In this document: positions 27,371-35,882 of the stretch, in pieces | Numbering within the stretch: position 1 is the first letter of the stretch | Layout of the letters: every line of letters begins with the position of its first letter | NCBI RefSeq assembly: GCF_016743815.1 | Contig: NZ_CP061036.1 | Coordinates: 1 to 64,000 of the forward strand | Length of the DNA stretch: 64,000 nt | DNA from: Sphingomonas aliaeris | GTDB lineage: Bacteria; Pseudomonadota; Alphaproteobacteria; Sphingomonadales; Sphingomonadaceae | Reading direction: 5' to 3' | The notes under the pieces: model-generated | Databases searched by the model: none | What the model was told of the DNA's origin: nothing | Seen by the model: only the letters and a program-made list of their open reading frames with translations | Made by a program: the position numbers and the translations under genes

Positions 27371-27713
27371 CGGCCTTCGCCTTCTTCGCGGCCCCGTGCT
27401 TGGTCGGGTCGCAGATCCCCGCTGCCTCTTCGGCCGCGGTAACCACCGGCTTGACCTTGTCGCAGTCAGCGCAATCAGCGCAGTCGGGGCAATCAGCGCA
27501 GTCGTTGCAGTCGCCATCTGCATGCGCTTTCGCATGCGACATGTAATGCGCCTTTTTGAGGCTCGCCTTCTCGTTTGCGTCTGTCCCGCCCGTCTCTGTA
27601 GCGAACGTCGCCATGGCGAGGAGGACCGGGCCTGCTGGCGCGGCGCTGGCCGCGGCTGGCATGCCGATCGCGAGGGCAGCGGCCCCCATTGCGGTGAAGT
27701 ATCGAAGCTTCAT
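27363..27713 (-). CDS. Secreted Cys/Asp-rich protein with CxxC array
   Basis: 116 aa, ATG 27713. The N-terminal signal peptide ends near SAAPA. The middle has a run of six CxxD/DC units, GDCNDCADCPDCADCADCDK, followed by one more Cys (GICDP) and a Lys/Ala-rich tail. The regular spacing suggests metal binding or a disulfide-linked surface protein. It is directly upstream of, and overlaps, the CsgG-like gene, so it might be that pore's cargo. I know no family for it. ATG placement is supported by the signal peptide. Confidence 0.65.
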   Translation of the reverse strand: MKLRYFTAMGAAALAIGMPAAASAAPAGPVLLAMATFATETGGTDANEKASLKKAHYMSHAKAHADGDCNDCADCPDCADCADCDKVKPVVTAAEEAAGICDPTKHGAAKKAKAGA

Positions 27714-27734
27714 GGTCGTGTTTCCCTTCCCTGG

Positions 27735-27941
27735 TCAGAAAAAGCCGTCGCGACGGCCGTCGCGACGGTCGTTGTGGCGGCTGCCACTGTCCCCGAGGGC
27801 CGAACGCCGGACCTCGAGCTCCACGCCTTCACCCTTGCGGGTGATACGGACGTCTTGTGGGGCGATGTTGTTACGCTTCGCCCAGCGATCGGCGTCGGCC
27901 TCCGACCCGAACTCGCCCATCTCGTCGAACTGCCATGTCAT
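27735..27941 (-). CDS. Small protein of 68 aa, unknown
   Basis: Soluble, charged; begins MTWQFDEMGEFGSEADADRW and ends in an Arg/Asp-rich stretch (NDRRDGRRDGFF). The phrase ADADRWAKRNNIAPQDVRI suggests a short alpha-beta unit. The ATG at 27941 overlaps the DUF2726 stop by 4 bases (ATGA), so it is cotranslated. No function suggested by sequence. Confidence 0.55.
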   Translation of the reverse strand: MTWQFDEMGEFGSEADADRWAKRNNIAPQDVRITRKGEGVELEVRRSALGDSGSRHNDRRDGRRDGFF

Positions 27942-28489
27942 GCGGTCACCTCGCGCTGCTCTGCCCCTTGCCCACGCGTTTGAGGGGCGCTGGTGTTGTT
28001 GGATCCTGCGTGGTCGGAAAGGGCGGCCAGCACGACGTCGCGGACGCCGGCGGCCGTTGGCCTGCGCGTGTCGGGCAGGCGGATGGTCGTGTAACCGGCC
28101 GCGCCGGTGATCGCGTCCCGCTTCGCTCGCTCGCTGCTCTCCGAGCTCCGGTTACCGTGCTCGACCAAGGCGAGGATCCGACCGGATGCTCTGTCCTCTA
28201 GGACGAAGTCGACGATCTTCTGCGAGAAGCGGCCGCGGACGGACATGCGCTGGCGCTGCGAGAGCCCCGCACGGGTCTTCACGATCGCGCCCATTGCCAC
28301 CTTTGCGTGTACGCGCGCCTGGGGCAGCGCCTCCTCCAGCAAGGCGATGATCTGGCGCTCGGTCGCGCTCATCAGCGGTTTCGCCTCGACCGGGAGTTTA
28401 GCCGTCCGGCCGGGCCTCACATTCTGAAGCGCAAGGACGATGAACAGGAGGACGGCTCCGATCAGGAGCAAGGGCACGAGACCGTTCAT
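27938..28489 (-). CDS. DUF2726 domain membrane-anchored protein
   Basis: 183 aa. An N-terminal membrane span (LVPLLLIGAVLLFIVLAL) is followed by the DUF2726 domain: LMSATERQIIALLEEALPQ, ARVHAKVAMGAIVKTR, KIVDFVLEDRASGRILALVE, then RDAITGAAGYTTIRLP. DUF2726 has a restriction-endonuclease-like layout (D-x-ExK type core: VDFVLED…ALVEHG) and often accompanies helicase or topoisomerase domains; on conjugative plasmids it follows traI genes. Nuclease activity is inference. It overlaps both neighbours by 4 bases. Confidence 0.78.
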   Translation of the reverse strand: MNGLVPLLLIGAVLLFIVLALQNVRPGRTAKLPVEAKPLMSATERQIIALLEEALPQARVHAKVAMGAIVKTRAGLSQRQRMSVRGRFSQKIVDFVLEDRASGRILALVEHGNRSSESSERAKRDAITGAAGYTTIRLPDTRRPTAAGVRDVVLAALSDHAGSNNTSAPQTRGQGAEQREVTA

Positions 28490-29181
28490 AGCAGCGGCTC
28501 CGGGTTGGTGATCATGGGACGGGTGTGAAGGTTGCCGTCAACGCGACGCCTCAGGTCGATCCCGTTCCCCATCCGCTTCGAGAAGGTCATGAGCTTGAGC
28601 ACGGTCTCGTATTGAGTGTTCGGGCCGAAATACCTCGTCGGACCGTGCCACTTGCGGCCTTCGACGATCTTCATCCGAAAGGTGCCGCGCGGCGCTGGGA
28701 TGACGACGTGATCGTTGCCCGCGACGTAAACCGAGAGGACATGTTCATCGGTATCGGGGTCGAAGAGCTGGACGACTGCGTTCGCATCGCTCGTCTGGAC
28801 CGTAAGGCTGCTGGTGATCCGCTTCTGGGATAGATGCGTCGGGACGGTGACGCTGCCGGACTCAGGAAAGGGAATGCCCGGCATCAGGTCGGGCAGCCAG
28901 CCTCCCCGCTTGGCATCGAAGTACATCGGGATGACGTAGGTCAGCAGGCAGAGGATCGGGATCAGCCAGCGCGCATGGCGGAGCGGCGACGATTGCCGAG
29001 GACGATACCGGCCGCGCTGGTAATCATGCCCACGATTCTTCTTCTCGAACCAGCCTCCGCCGCTACCGGCGGGTTGCGCCGCTCGGCCGATCCAGCTGGC
29101 CGAGCCTAGCGGGACCTCGCGCTTTCCACCTTGCCGCGCGCGATAGCGGTCGCGCATGTAATCGCGATCATCGAGGCCCAT
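28486..29181 (-). CDS. Single-span membrane protein with periplasmic domain, unknown
   Basis: 231 aa. Basic cytoplasmic N-terminus (RDYMRDRYRARQGGKREVP), one span (WLIPILCLLTYVIPMYF, about 72-88), and a periplasmic beta-rich domain: SQKRITSSLTVQTSDANAVV, DEHVLSVYVAGNDHVVIPAP, YFGPNTQYETVLKLMTF. The domain looks like a small carbohydrate- or peptide-binding sandwich. No named family; seen in this neighbourhood it may be an envelope accessory of transfer. The start at 29181 overlaps the next upstream gene by 14 bases. Confidence 0.6.
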   Translation of the reverse strand: MGLDDRDYMRDRYRARQGGKREVPLGSASWIGRAAQPAGSGGGWFEKKNRGHDYQRGRYRPRQSSPLRHARWLIPILCLLTYVIPMYFDAKRGGWLPDLMPGIPFPESGSVTVPTHLSQKRITSSLTVQTSDANAVVQLFDPDTDEHVLSVYVAGNDHVVIPAPRGTFRMKIVEGRKWHGPTRYFGPNTQYETVLKLMTFSKRMGNGIDLRRRVDGNLHTRPMITNPEPLL

Positions 29182-29467
29182 GGGTGACCTCCTTCGGTGG
29201 GACGAACGAGCCGCCCTCCGTGCTGAGACTGGCGCCGATCATTCCGCAGGCGATCGCCCATCCGATGGTGAAAAGCCCCGCAGACGCCGCCAGGAACCCC
29301 AGGGAGCGCCAGCGCGGGCTGCGCGGCCGCGATCCTTCGCGCACAGCCTGAGAGGCGCTGGACGGACCGCCTTCCATGTCAATCGCGCCGGGTGGCGGGC
29401 GGTCGAGACGGACTGGTCTCTGCCGGGCTCCCCGTCTCTGCATGTATGGACGATCGGCGAGGCTCAT
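29168..29467 (-). CDS. Small membrane protein downstream of traI
   Basis: 99 aa from ATG 29467. A basic, Pro/Arg-rich N-terminus is followed by one span (LGFLAASAGLFTIGWAIACGM, about 57-77) and a short tail. It overlaps both neighbours (4 and 14 bases). No family recognised; the longer frame upstream is antisense to the previous gene. Confidence 0.5.
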   Translation of the reverse strand: MSLADRPYMQRRGARQRPVRLDRPPPGAIDMEGGPSSASQAVREGSRPRSPRWRSLGFLAASAGLFTIGWAIACGMIGASLSTEGGSFVPPKEVTHGPR

Positions 29468-29709
29468 GCCGCTGCCGCCCTCGTCGGCGCAGCCGTCCGG
29501 CGGGCCAACGCGCGCTCGATCGGCCGAACGACCGAGAACAGCACCGCGTATACCGCGCAGAAGGACAGAACGTCCGCGCCCCAGCCGATGGCATGTTGGT
29601 GGCGGGCGTCGGCGCTGCATTGCGCGATCGTGTGCGTGCCGAGGTCGCAGGGATGCCAGTGCTTGGCGGTGAGGACCTGATCCCAGGTCGGCTTGGCGTG
29701 CATGGTCAT
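29464..29709 (-). CDS. Small membrane protein after traI
   Basis: 81 aa, ATG 29709 (or 29703). HWHPCDLGTHTIAQCSADARHQ in the first half carries several His/Cys that could bind a metal; one span follows (GADVLSFCAVYAVLFSVVRP). The start overlaps the traI stop by 4 bases (ATGA). Unknown function; it is probably cotranslated with the relaxase. Confidence 0.5.
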   Translation of the reverse strand: MTMHAKPTWDQVLTAKHWHPCDLGTHTIAQCSADARHQHAIGWGADVLSFCAVYAVLFSVVRPIERALARRTAAPTRAAAA

Positions 29710-32700
29710 AGCTCCAGTCCGATGTCCTTTTCGGGGAAGGGAAGCTCGGGCCCCTTCGGCTCCACGTTCACGCGGATTGCCGTGAGGTTGAGCGACGGAT
29801 TGCTGCGCAAGTCCGGTTTGCTCTGCGGTAGGTCGGGCGCGCTGGTAGCCGCAGCCGGCCCCGTTTTCTCGGGACCGCGATCGAGATCTGGCGGCAGGTC
29901 AGGACTGAACACCGCTCCGGTGCTAGCTCCGGCACCGGGCCGCGCGGCTCCCCCATCCGGTCCATGTCGGCCCGGATCGACCGACAACTGCCCGACAGTC
30001 TCGAGAGCGGAGGTCTTGTTACCCTCGTTCCGCTCGATCGCCGCGGTCAGCTTCTCGCGGTCGTCCGTGAACAGGCGGATGTCGTCCCGAACGCGGGTGA
30101 CGGTGACGTTGAAGAGGCGCTGGTTGGAGAGGTTGCTCTCCTTGTGCGACATGACCGTAATCGCGGTGTCGGCGGTGATGCCCTGCGCGGCGTGCATGTT
30201 CAGGGCGTAAGCAAGGCTGATCCGCTCCGTCATCGGGTCGCCCGCTTTCAGCTCGTGGACCTTGCCGTCCAGGCTCTCGACCTTGATGCCGTTCTTGTCG
30301 GCCGAGAGAACCCGGGCGACGTCGTTGTTGTTGAGGCCGCGATCTTTGTCGTTCTGCGTCCAGCGGATCTTGTCGCCCTCGTGGAGCTTGATCTGCTCGC
30401 GCTGCGCGAGCTGCATCGTGTCGGTTTTGTCGAGCGGTGAGATCCGCTGAGGGTCGAAGGTCTTGAGGCGGTTGCCGATCATGACCTGAACCCGGCCCTT
30501 GGCGTCGACGCCGACCACGTCGAAGGTGCCCCGCGGCAAGCCGAGCTCGCGAACCGCGTGGCGGAGATCGATCACCTGGCCAGCCTTGTAGGCGTGAGCG
30601 TACCGCAGTTCTTCCCGAGTGTGGTTCACCTTGTCGAGGACGCCGATCGTCAGCCCCTCTCCCTTCAAGGTCCCCTCAGTCGCCAGTCCTTCCTGGATGC
30701 GCACATTGAGCTCCGCGCGCGCCTTCCGGCCGGACGAGAACATTGCGGTCGCATCTCGCTCCTCGGGGGTCAGCTTCAGCCAATGCTCCGCCGCGGTCTT
30801 CACATGCTCGGGGTTGGCGACCACCTTGTCGCCGAGCACCTCCATCGCCTCGCGCACCGCGCCACGATTGGTGAGCGCCGCGACCGTGCGCAGCTGCTCC
30901 GTGCGCTGGCGAAGGTTCTCGTCCATTCGAGCCATGCCGATCCCCCCTTCCTGGGCGATCGCGAAGGCTTTGCCGGCGTCGACTGCGGTGATCTGCTGGC
31001 GGTCGCCGACCATGGCGAGCCGATCAACGCCGAGCGCATTGGCGATTCCGACCAAGTGCTTCATCTGGTCGCTGCCCACCATCGACGCCTCGTCCAGCAC
31101 CAGGACGGTCCCAGCGAGTTCGGCGCGTGCGCCCTTGTACCCGTCGCCCTGGCCGGCAAGCGCATGGCGCGCGTAGCTGTGAATGAAGGAGGAGACGGTG
31201 CGGCTCTCGATGCCGGTCTCAGCGCCAAGCCGGTCGGCGGTCGCCTTCATCAGCGCGAGGCCGACCACCTTGCGCCCCTCCTGCTCGGCGTTGCGCGCGA
31301 CGGAGGACAGCATGGTGGACTTGCCGGCCCCGGACACACCCTGGACAGCCACGATCCGGTCGGTCGACGTCAGGATGAGCGTCGCTGCGGCGAGCTGGCC
31401 CGTGTTCAATTCCTTGTCGCCGGACGCGGCGTTGAGACGGTCGAGGACCTTTTCTGCCGGTACAATGGCAGCGACGGCTCCCTTGCCGCGCTCGACCTGG
31501 GCGAGGATCCCGCGCTCGGTCGCAAGCGCCTCGGGCGTGGTGACGTGGGTGACCACACCGTCGATCCGATCGTTCTTGCCGGGGAGCAGCTTCTCTTCCC
31601 GGATGAGCTCGGACACACGCACGTCGATCTGCGGGGCTGTAACCCCCTTCAGCCCAAGGTTGAGGGCGGTCTGAGTAATCTCCGACACCGAGAACGCAGC
31701 TTCCCGCTGAGCATGGATCCGGATCGCGCTCGCCACAGCGTGCTGGGCGCGCAACTCAACGGCCGGCATGCCGATCCGGTCTATGCCACTCGAGACCAGC
31801 GGGTCCTTCGGCGAGAATAGCTCGCCGAGCGCACCGGCGATGCCGGCGACCGTCTCGCGCACCCGCTCCATGGTCGTCATCGCCGGGATCTCGCGTCCCC
31901 CCGCTTTCGCCTCTGCTGCAGCAACGAGGGTTTTTCCGTCGAAGCCCAACGCGGCGGCCCGCTCCTGCCACGCCTCGCGCAGCGCCTGCCGATCCTCGAC
32001 ATTGAGCTTCGCATCGCGGGTATTCGTTGTGATGCGATCGAGTGCCTTGGGGTTGGTGATCCCCAGTTCGGCAGCCTTGGCAACGATGTCGTTCCGGCGT
32101 TGGCTGAAGGCCTCGAGAACGGCTTTTGGAACGCCGTTGATCTCGAATTGCCCGTGCTTGCCGGTGACGGAAGTCTCGTATCCGAGCTTCGCCAGCTCGG
32201 CGCGGAACTGGGCATGGTACGCCGCGCCGATCGTGGTGTTGTTCTTCCACAGTTGGCCGTTGTGGAGCGCTTGCCAGGCACCGTTGGCCATCTTGGTCAT
32301 ATTCGCGACCAGCACATGAATGTGGCCCTGCGGATCCAGCGCGCGGCTCGTGTCGTGCTGGAACAGGGCATAGACGAGGTTGCCGGTCCGGACCGGCTCG
32401 CCCGACTTCGTCCGCTCGTAGGTCCGGCCCTCTGCGAACTTCTGCTCCACCCAGGTCATGGTCGTTTTGACGGCGGTCATGTGCGCCGCGAGCACCCGCT
32501 CGTCGCCCGCGACATATGCGAGGATGCTAGCCGACTTCGGCATCGAAAATGTCAGGTCGACGCCGGACTGTCGGTTCTGGACCTGCCCGACCTTTTCGCC
32601 ATCGGGCAGCTCACCGTTGAGGATCTTCTCGAAAGCCTCCTTGGTGACTTCGCCCTTGAGGCCGACCTCCGCCGCGCCGACACCGCCCCAAGCCGTCGCC

Positions 32701-32789
32701 TCGGACGAGTGCTCGGCCGTGTAATAGTCGTCCTTGGCGAAGTAGTTCGCCGCACCAGACGCCGACTTGACGGAAGCGACCGACAGCAT
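29706..32789 (-). CDS. traI: TraI, MobF-family relaxase-helicase
   Basis: 1027 aa. The N-terminal TrwC/MobF relaxase has the catalytic tyrosines in NYFAKDDYYTAE (residues 15-25) and the HUH metal triad in HDTSRALDPQGHIHVLVANM. The SF1 helicase half has Walker A GVSGAGKST near residue 480, Walker B-like LVLDEASMV, and a C-terminal YALNMHAAQGITAD motif VI-type region. It nicks one strand at oriT, stays linked to its 5' end and unwinds the plasmid. The size is closer to R388 TrwC (966 aa) than to F TraI (1756 aa). It begins 3 bases after traD on the same strand. Confidence 0.95.
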   Translation of the reverse strand: MLSVASVKSASGAANYFAKDDYYTAEHSSEATAWGGVGAAEVGLKGEVTKEAFEKILNGELPDGEKVGQVQNRQSGVDLTFSMPKSASILAYVAGDERVLAAHMTAVKTTMTWVEQKFAEGRTYERTKSGEPVRTGNLVYALFQHDTSRALDPQGHIHVLVANMTKMANGAWQALHNGQLWKNNTTIGAAYHAQFRAELAKLGYETSVTGKHGQFEINGVPKAVLEAFSQRRNDIVAKAAELGITNPKALDRITTNTRDAKLNVEDRQALREAWQERAAALGFDGKTLVAAAEAKAGGREIPAMTTMERVRETVAGIAGALGELFSPKDPLVSSGIDRIGMPAVELRAQHAVASAIRIHAQREAAFSVSEITQTALNLGLKGVTAPQIDVRVSELIREEKLLPGKNDRIDGVVTHVTTPEALATERGILAQVERGKGAVAAIVPAEKVLDRLNAASGDKELNTGQLAAATLILTSTDRIVAVQGVSGAGKSTMLSSVARNAEQEGRKVVGLALMKATADRLGAETGIESRTVSSFIHSYARHALAGQGDGYKGARAELAGTVLVLDEASMVGSDQMKHLVGIANALGVDRLAMVGDRQQITAVDAGKAFAIAQEGGIGMARMDENLRQRTEQLRTVAALTNRGAVREAMEVLGDKVVANPEHVKTAAEHWLKLTPEERDATAMFSSGRKARAELNVRIQEGLATEGTLKGEGLTIGVLDKVNHTREELRYAHAYKAGQVIDLRHAVRELGLPRGTFDVVGVDAKGRVQVMIGNRLKTFDPQRISPLDKTDTMQLAQREQIKLHEGDKIRWTQNDKDRGLNNNDVARVLSADKNGIKVESLDGKVHELKAGDPMTERISLAYALNMHAAQGITADTAITVMSHKESNLSNQRLFNVTVTRVRDDIRLFTDDREKLTAAIERNEGNKTSALETVGQLSVDPGRHGPDGGAARPGAGASTGAVFSPDLPPDLDRGPEKTGPAAATSAPDLPQSKPDLRSNPSLNLTAIRVNVEPKGPELPFPEKDIGLEL

Positions 32790-32792
32790 GGA

Positions 32793-35270
32793 TCAGTCCC
32801 CCATCCCGTAGCCGTCGTCGAGCCCGTGATCATGGTCGTGGCCGTGATGGTGGTGGTCCCGATTGTCGACCGCGATGCCGTCGCGTAGCTCGCGGATGAC
32901 CTGGTCCTCCTGCCGATCTTCACGGACGGTATCGCCTGTGCGATCGGCCGATCGTTCGGCGCCTGCCGACCGACCCATCTCCGGCCCATCCTGACCAGAT
33001 CGTGCGCCGGTCACGGCATTCCCCATCCCGGCCATCATGGGGGCACGGGCCGCACGGCCGTCCAGAGCCGCGGGAGTCAACGAGCCCTGCTGAGGACCTG
33101 GTGACACGCCGCGCTGCCCTGAAGTCATGGTCTGCTCACCAGTCCCGCCTGGCTGCGGGATGGCCAAGGTCGTCAAAGCCTGGGATTGATTGATCTCGAT
33201 CCCAGCAGCGGCTCTCTCAGCCTCGCTACGCTCCCGCTGTGGTTCCGGCTTCTCCAGCACCGGTTCCGCCCCATTCACCGGCCGATTGGGCACATGCTCC
33301 GTGCCACCCTCGCCACCCTCATCCGCGCGCTTGGCCCTGCGACGCCGGTCTTCCGGCGAGACGTATTCTGTCGGCTTGAACTCGGGCCGTGGTTCGAACC
33401 CGACGGCCACATCGGGATAACTCTTCCATTGGAGCTCGACGCGCGTCGCGGGGAAGCCGTCCGGGAACTTCACGAAGCCGCGCAGCGACGGAAGATTGTT
33501 GATGTCATCGGGTATGACGAGCGGCTCGATCGCTTTGCGGGGCGTCAGCGTCGAGGCGTCGCGGGTATTGTTGTAGCCGTAGCTATAGGCCTCATCCATC
33601 TGCCGCACTTCGCGGCTTCCGATGAACTCCGAGCACTTCTCGGCGGTGGTCCGATCGGCCGTCGCCAAGATTAGCTTGGTGCGCGCCAAACCGGTCAGCG
33701 CGGTCGCGTTCTGGAGGCCGTAGGTGGATACCAGCTTATCGAATGAGTGGATGCCGAGGACGAACGCTCCCCCGTAATTTCGGGCGCTCTGCAGGCCGTG
33801 CTCGATGGCAGGCAGCGCGTGGAGGGCGTGGACCTCGTCGAAGAGATACCAGGTGCGCAGATCGCGTGTCTTGGGCAACCGCATCAGATTGTTGACGGCG
33901 AGGTCCATCCAGAGGGTGAACAGGCCGCGCGTCAGTTCCAGGTCGTTGTAGCTGCCCGTGATGAACATGATCGATCCGTCTCGGTGCTGGGTCGAGATCC
34001 AATCGCGGATCGAGAAGGCTGGCGGGCCGCCTGGAACAGGGTCTGGCATGAACCGGAGAGCTTGACCGTTGACGTTCAGGACCGACCGGATCGACTCTGC
34101 CATGCGCGCCGCCTTCTCGGTCGTCAGCGGCCCGGCGACGGTGTCTTCCAGCTTGGAGTGTATCGACTTCAGGTCTGCCTGCATCAGATGGTGAGCGATG
34201 GCTGCGTTATTGGTCTCGCCGAGCTCCTGGAGCTTGATGCACATCTCGATGAAGAGCATCCGCGCTGCGTTCTGCCAGAAGGGCTCCTTGTCGTCCGGAT
34301 GGGAGGGAATGAGGGCGGCTGCGGCCGAGACGAAGTCGGCATAGTTCCGGCACTCATCGAACAACGTCCAGGGCGCGCAACGTGCGTCCATCGGGTTCAG
34401 GACGATGTCGGTCTCGGGGTTGTAGAATGCCTCCATGAAGGCACCGGTGAGGTCGAAGATGACCGCGCGATGACGCCGCTTGCGAAGCTGATTGACCAGC
34501 GACCGAAGCTGGGTCGTCTTGCCGGTGCCGGTCGTGCCGATCATCATGGTGTGGCTCTGTTCGAGGCGCCATGGATAGGGGATGCCAGCGATTGAATAGG
34601 GCGTGTGGATGCCGAGGTCGACGCGGTCGGGAAGGCTCAGCTGGGCGACCATCGCCGGGTTGCGCTGAGGCGTGCCTGAGCGGCATTCCTGGCTGAACTG
34701 GTCCTGATTATGGGCCTTGATCTCGCGGACGAGGACAGGTCGCTCGACCAGCATGGCGCCGCGCTCGTGACGCTCTTTGAGAATGTCACTGCCGCGTTTG
34801 TTCGCCCAGGTGATGAACCACATGATGACGGGTGCCGCGACGATGGACGCGATCACAAAGGTCGCCCACACGATCCGCCAGGTCTTCTCCCACGATTCGA
34901 CAACGGCCGGATGGTACGGGACGTAGCCCATGGGGAGATGGACCATCTTCCCGCCGGGAAGGGTGAGGTTGATGAGGTGGTATTTGTCGCCACCGACCCA
35001 GGTCCACAGCGTGGAGTAGCACCGCATAAGGTCTAGCTGGAACTCGTGCTCCTTGAGGCCGAGCCAGATGAATATGTTGAACACCACAACCGCGACGCCG
35101 ACCCAGATCCAGAGCGGGATTTTGATGCCTGCCCATGTCATCTGATACTGGTGCGAAAGCAGCTGGGAGCCGCGGGTAAAGTTGTCCGCGTTGCGGGTGA
35201 TCCGACCCCTTGCGGAGGCGTGCTGGATCGTCGCTGCCTGACCGTTGAAGCGGATATCGTTCCTACGCAT
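32793..35270 (-). CDS. traD: TraD, type IV coupling protein
   Basis: 825 aa. Two N-terminal spans (IPLWIWVGVAVVVFNIFIWL; IVWATFVIASIVAAPVIMWF), the TraD/VirD4 ATPase with Walker A MIGTTGTGKTTQLRS near residue 245, and Walker B WYLFDEVHALHALP. It docks the relaxosome to the secretion channel. The C-terminal 170 residues are disordered, Glu/Pro/Arg-rich, and end in a striking His/Asp tail (RDHHHHGHDHDHGLDDG). In F TraD the C-terminal tail contacts TraM; here it may bind the accessory protein or metal. It overlaps the RHH gene by 8 bases. Confidence 0.94.
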   Translation of the reverse strand: MRRNDIRFNGQAATIQHASARGRITRNADNFTRGSQLLSHQYQMTWAGIKIPLWIWVGVAVVVFNIFIWLGLKEHEFQLDLMRCYSTLWTWVGGDKYHLINLTLPGGKMVHLPMGYVPYHPAVVESWEKTWRIVWATFVIASIVAAPVIMWFITWANKRGSDILKERHERGAMLVERPVLVREIKAHNQDQFSQECRSGTPQRNPAMVAQLSLPDRVDLGIHTPYSIAGIPYPWRLEQSHTMMIGTTGTGKTTQLRSLVNQLRKRRHRAVIFDLTGAFMEAFYNPETDIVLNPMDARCAPWTLFDECRNYADFVSAAAALIPSHPDDKEPFWQNAARMLFIEMCIKLQELGETNNAAIAHHLMQADLKSIHSKLEDTVAGPLTTEKAARMAESIRSVLNVNGQALRFMPDPVPGGPPAFSIRDWISTQHRDGSIMFITGSYNDLELTRGLFTLWMDLAVNNLMRLPKTRDLRTWYLFDEVHALHALPAIEHGLQSARNYGGAFVLGIHSFDKLVSTYGLQNATALTGLARTKLILATADRTTAEKCSEFIGSREVRQMDEAYSYGYNNTRDASTLTPRKAIEPLVIPDDINNLPSLRGFVKFPDGFPATRVELQWKSYPDVAVGFEPRPEFKPTEYVSPEDRRRRAKRADEGGEGGTEHVPNRPVNGAEPVLEKPEPQRERSEAERAAAGIEINQSQALTTLAIPQPGGTGEQTMTSGQRGVSPGPQQGSLTPAALDGRAARAPMMAGMGNAVTGARSGQDGPEMGRSAGAERSADRTGDTVREDRQEDQVIRELRDGIAVDNRDHHHHGHDHDHGLDDGYGMGD

Positions 35271-35553
35271 GGAACGTCTCCAGGCGCTGCTGGGCAGCCT
35301 CGAGGAGGGCGGGTACGGCGTCCCCGTGATCCCGGGTTATGATGACGTCGATCGCAGCCTGCATGTACTCCAGAAGGAGCACCGTCCGGGTGATGTTGAA
35401 GGTGTGGCCCGCCTCCGCGAACCGGAGCCCTTGCATGAGGGCGGCTCGCGCAGCCTCGGCCCGGGAAAACCCGCGCTTGTCAGCGATGCGATTGAGTGCT
35501 GCCCAGTCATCGCCGTTGAGGCGCAGGGTCAGTACCTGGTGCTTGTCAGTCAT
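35263..35553 (-). CDS. Ribbon-helix-helix protein, probable relaxosome accessory/repressor
   Basis: 96 aa from ATG 35553, with GAGG 7 bases upstream. KHQVLTLRLNGDDWAALNRIA, then DKRGFSRAEAARAALMQGLRF, is a CopG/MetJ-type ribbon-helix-helix: a basic beta strand and two helices. The C-terminal half is helical. RHH proteins upstream of traD/traI typically bind oriT and repress the transfer promoter (TraY, TrwA role). Three palindromes upstream (35,638-35,733) are natural operators for it. An alternative start at 35613 lacks a ribosome site. Confidence 0.75.
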   Translation of the reverse strand: MTDKHQVLTLRLNGDDWAALNRIADKRGFSRAEAARAALMQGLRFAEAGHTFNITRTVLLLEYMQAAIDVIITRDHGDAVPALLEAAQQRLETFHA

Positions 35554-35613
35554 CCCAGTCCTCGATCTTGCCGAGGCTGGTGGGGTTTTCGCAGGCGCAG
35601 TTTCGCCGATCAA

Positions 35614-35880
35614 TTAAGTCGATGCAAGCTGAAACGTGTATCGCTAGCGATACCGAAAGAGTGTGCAATTGCAGCGGGTTAGAGACCGCCCGGTCCATGT
35701 ATCGCCAGCGATACACGGTATCGCTAGCGATACATGTGCAAAACCAATGGCTTACAACCGCGGTCGCCGCATAGGGTGTGCAAATCCTAGGGACTGTCTC
35801 GGCGGTTCTGGCTCCTCGGTGTCGGTCTTCTTGGGGTATAGCCGGGATCCGGTAGAGCAGCGCGCCGCGGGCAGTCCCTA
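35614..35880. other. Candidate oriT / transfer control region, left part
   Basis: A 267-base non-coding stretch between the divergent RHH-traD-traI operon and the plus-strand 72-aa gene. It is less GC-rich than its surroundings and holds three 16-bp palindromes, three copies of TGTGCAA (35662-35668, 35735-35741, 35777-35783), and a short AT-rich segment near 35,735-35,760. Intergenic regions beside MobF relaxase genes usually contain oriT. I cannot place nic. The IS element right of it probably split the original region, whose remainder is 36,727-36,940. Confidence 0.5.
35638..35733. repeat. Three copies of a 16-bp palindromic operator
   Basis: GTATCGCTAGCGATAC at 35638-35653 and 35718-35733, and GTATCGCCAGCGATAC at 35699-35714. 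Copies 2 and 3 are 19 bases apart centre to centre, copies 1 and 2 are 61. The flanks extend the symmetry in part (TGTATCG...CGATACA for copy 2). The arrangement fits cooperative binding by a dimeric regulator, most simply the ribbon-helix-helix protein encoded 85 bases away. Confidence 0.8.
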
Positions 35881-35882
35881 GG
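35786..35882. repeat. 97-bp segment bounded by 11-bp inverted repeats
   Basis: CCTAGGGACTG at 35786-35796 and its exact complement CAGTCCCTAGG at 35872-35882. The right arm overlaps the first two bases of the IS element. The interior shows no reading frame. It may be a mini-element, or the IS may have chosen this palindrome-like target. Confidence 0.5.

Noticed and set aside
30558..31820. A 420-codon plus-strand frame opposite traI
   Set aside because: Antisense shadow of the relaxase-helicase; no family features.
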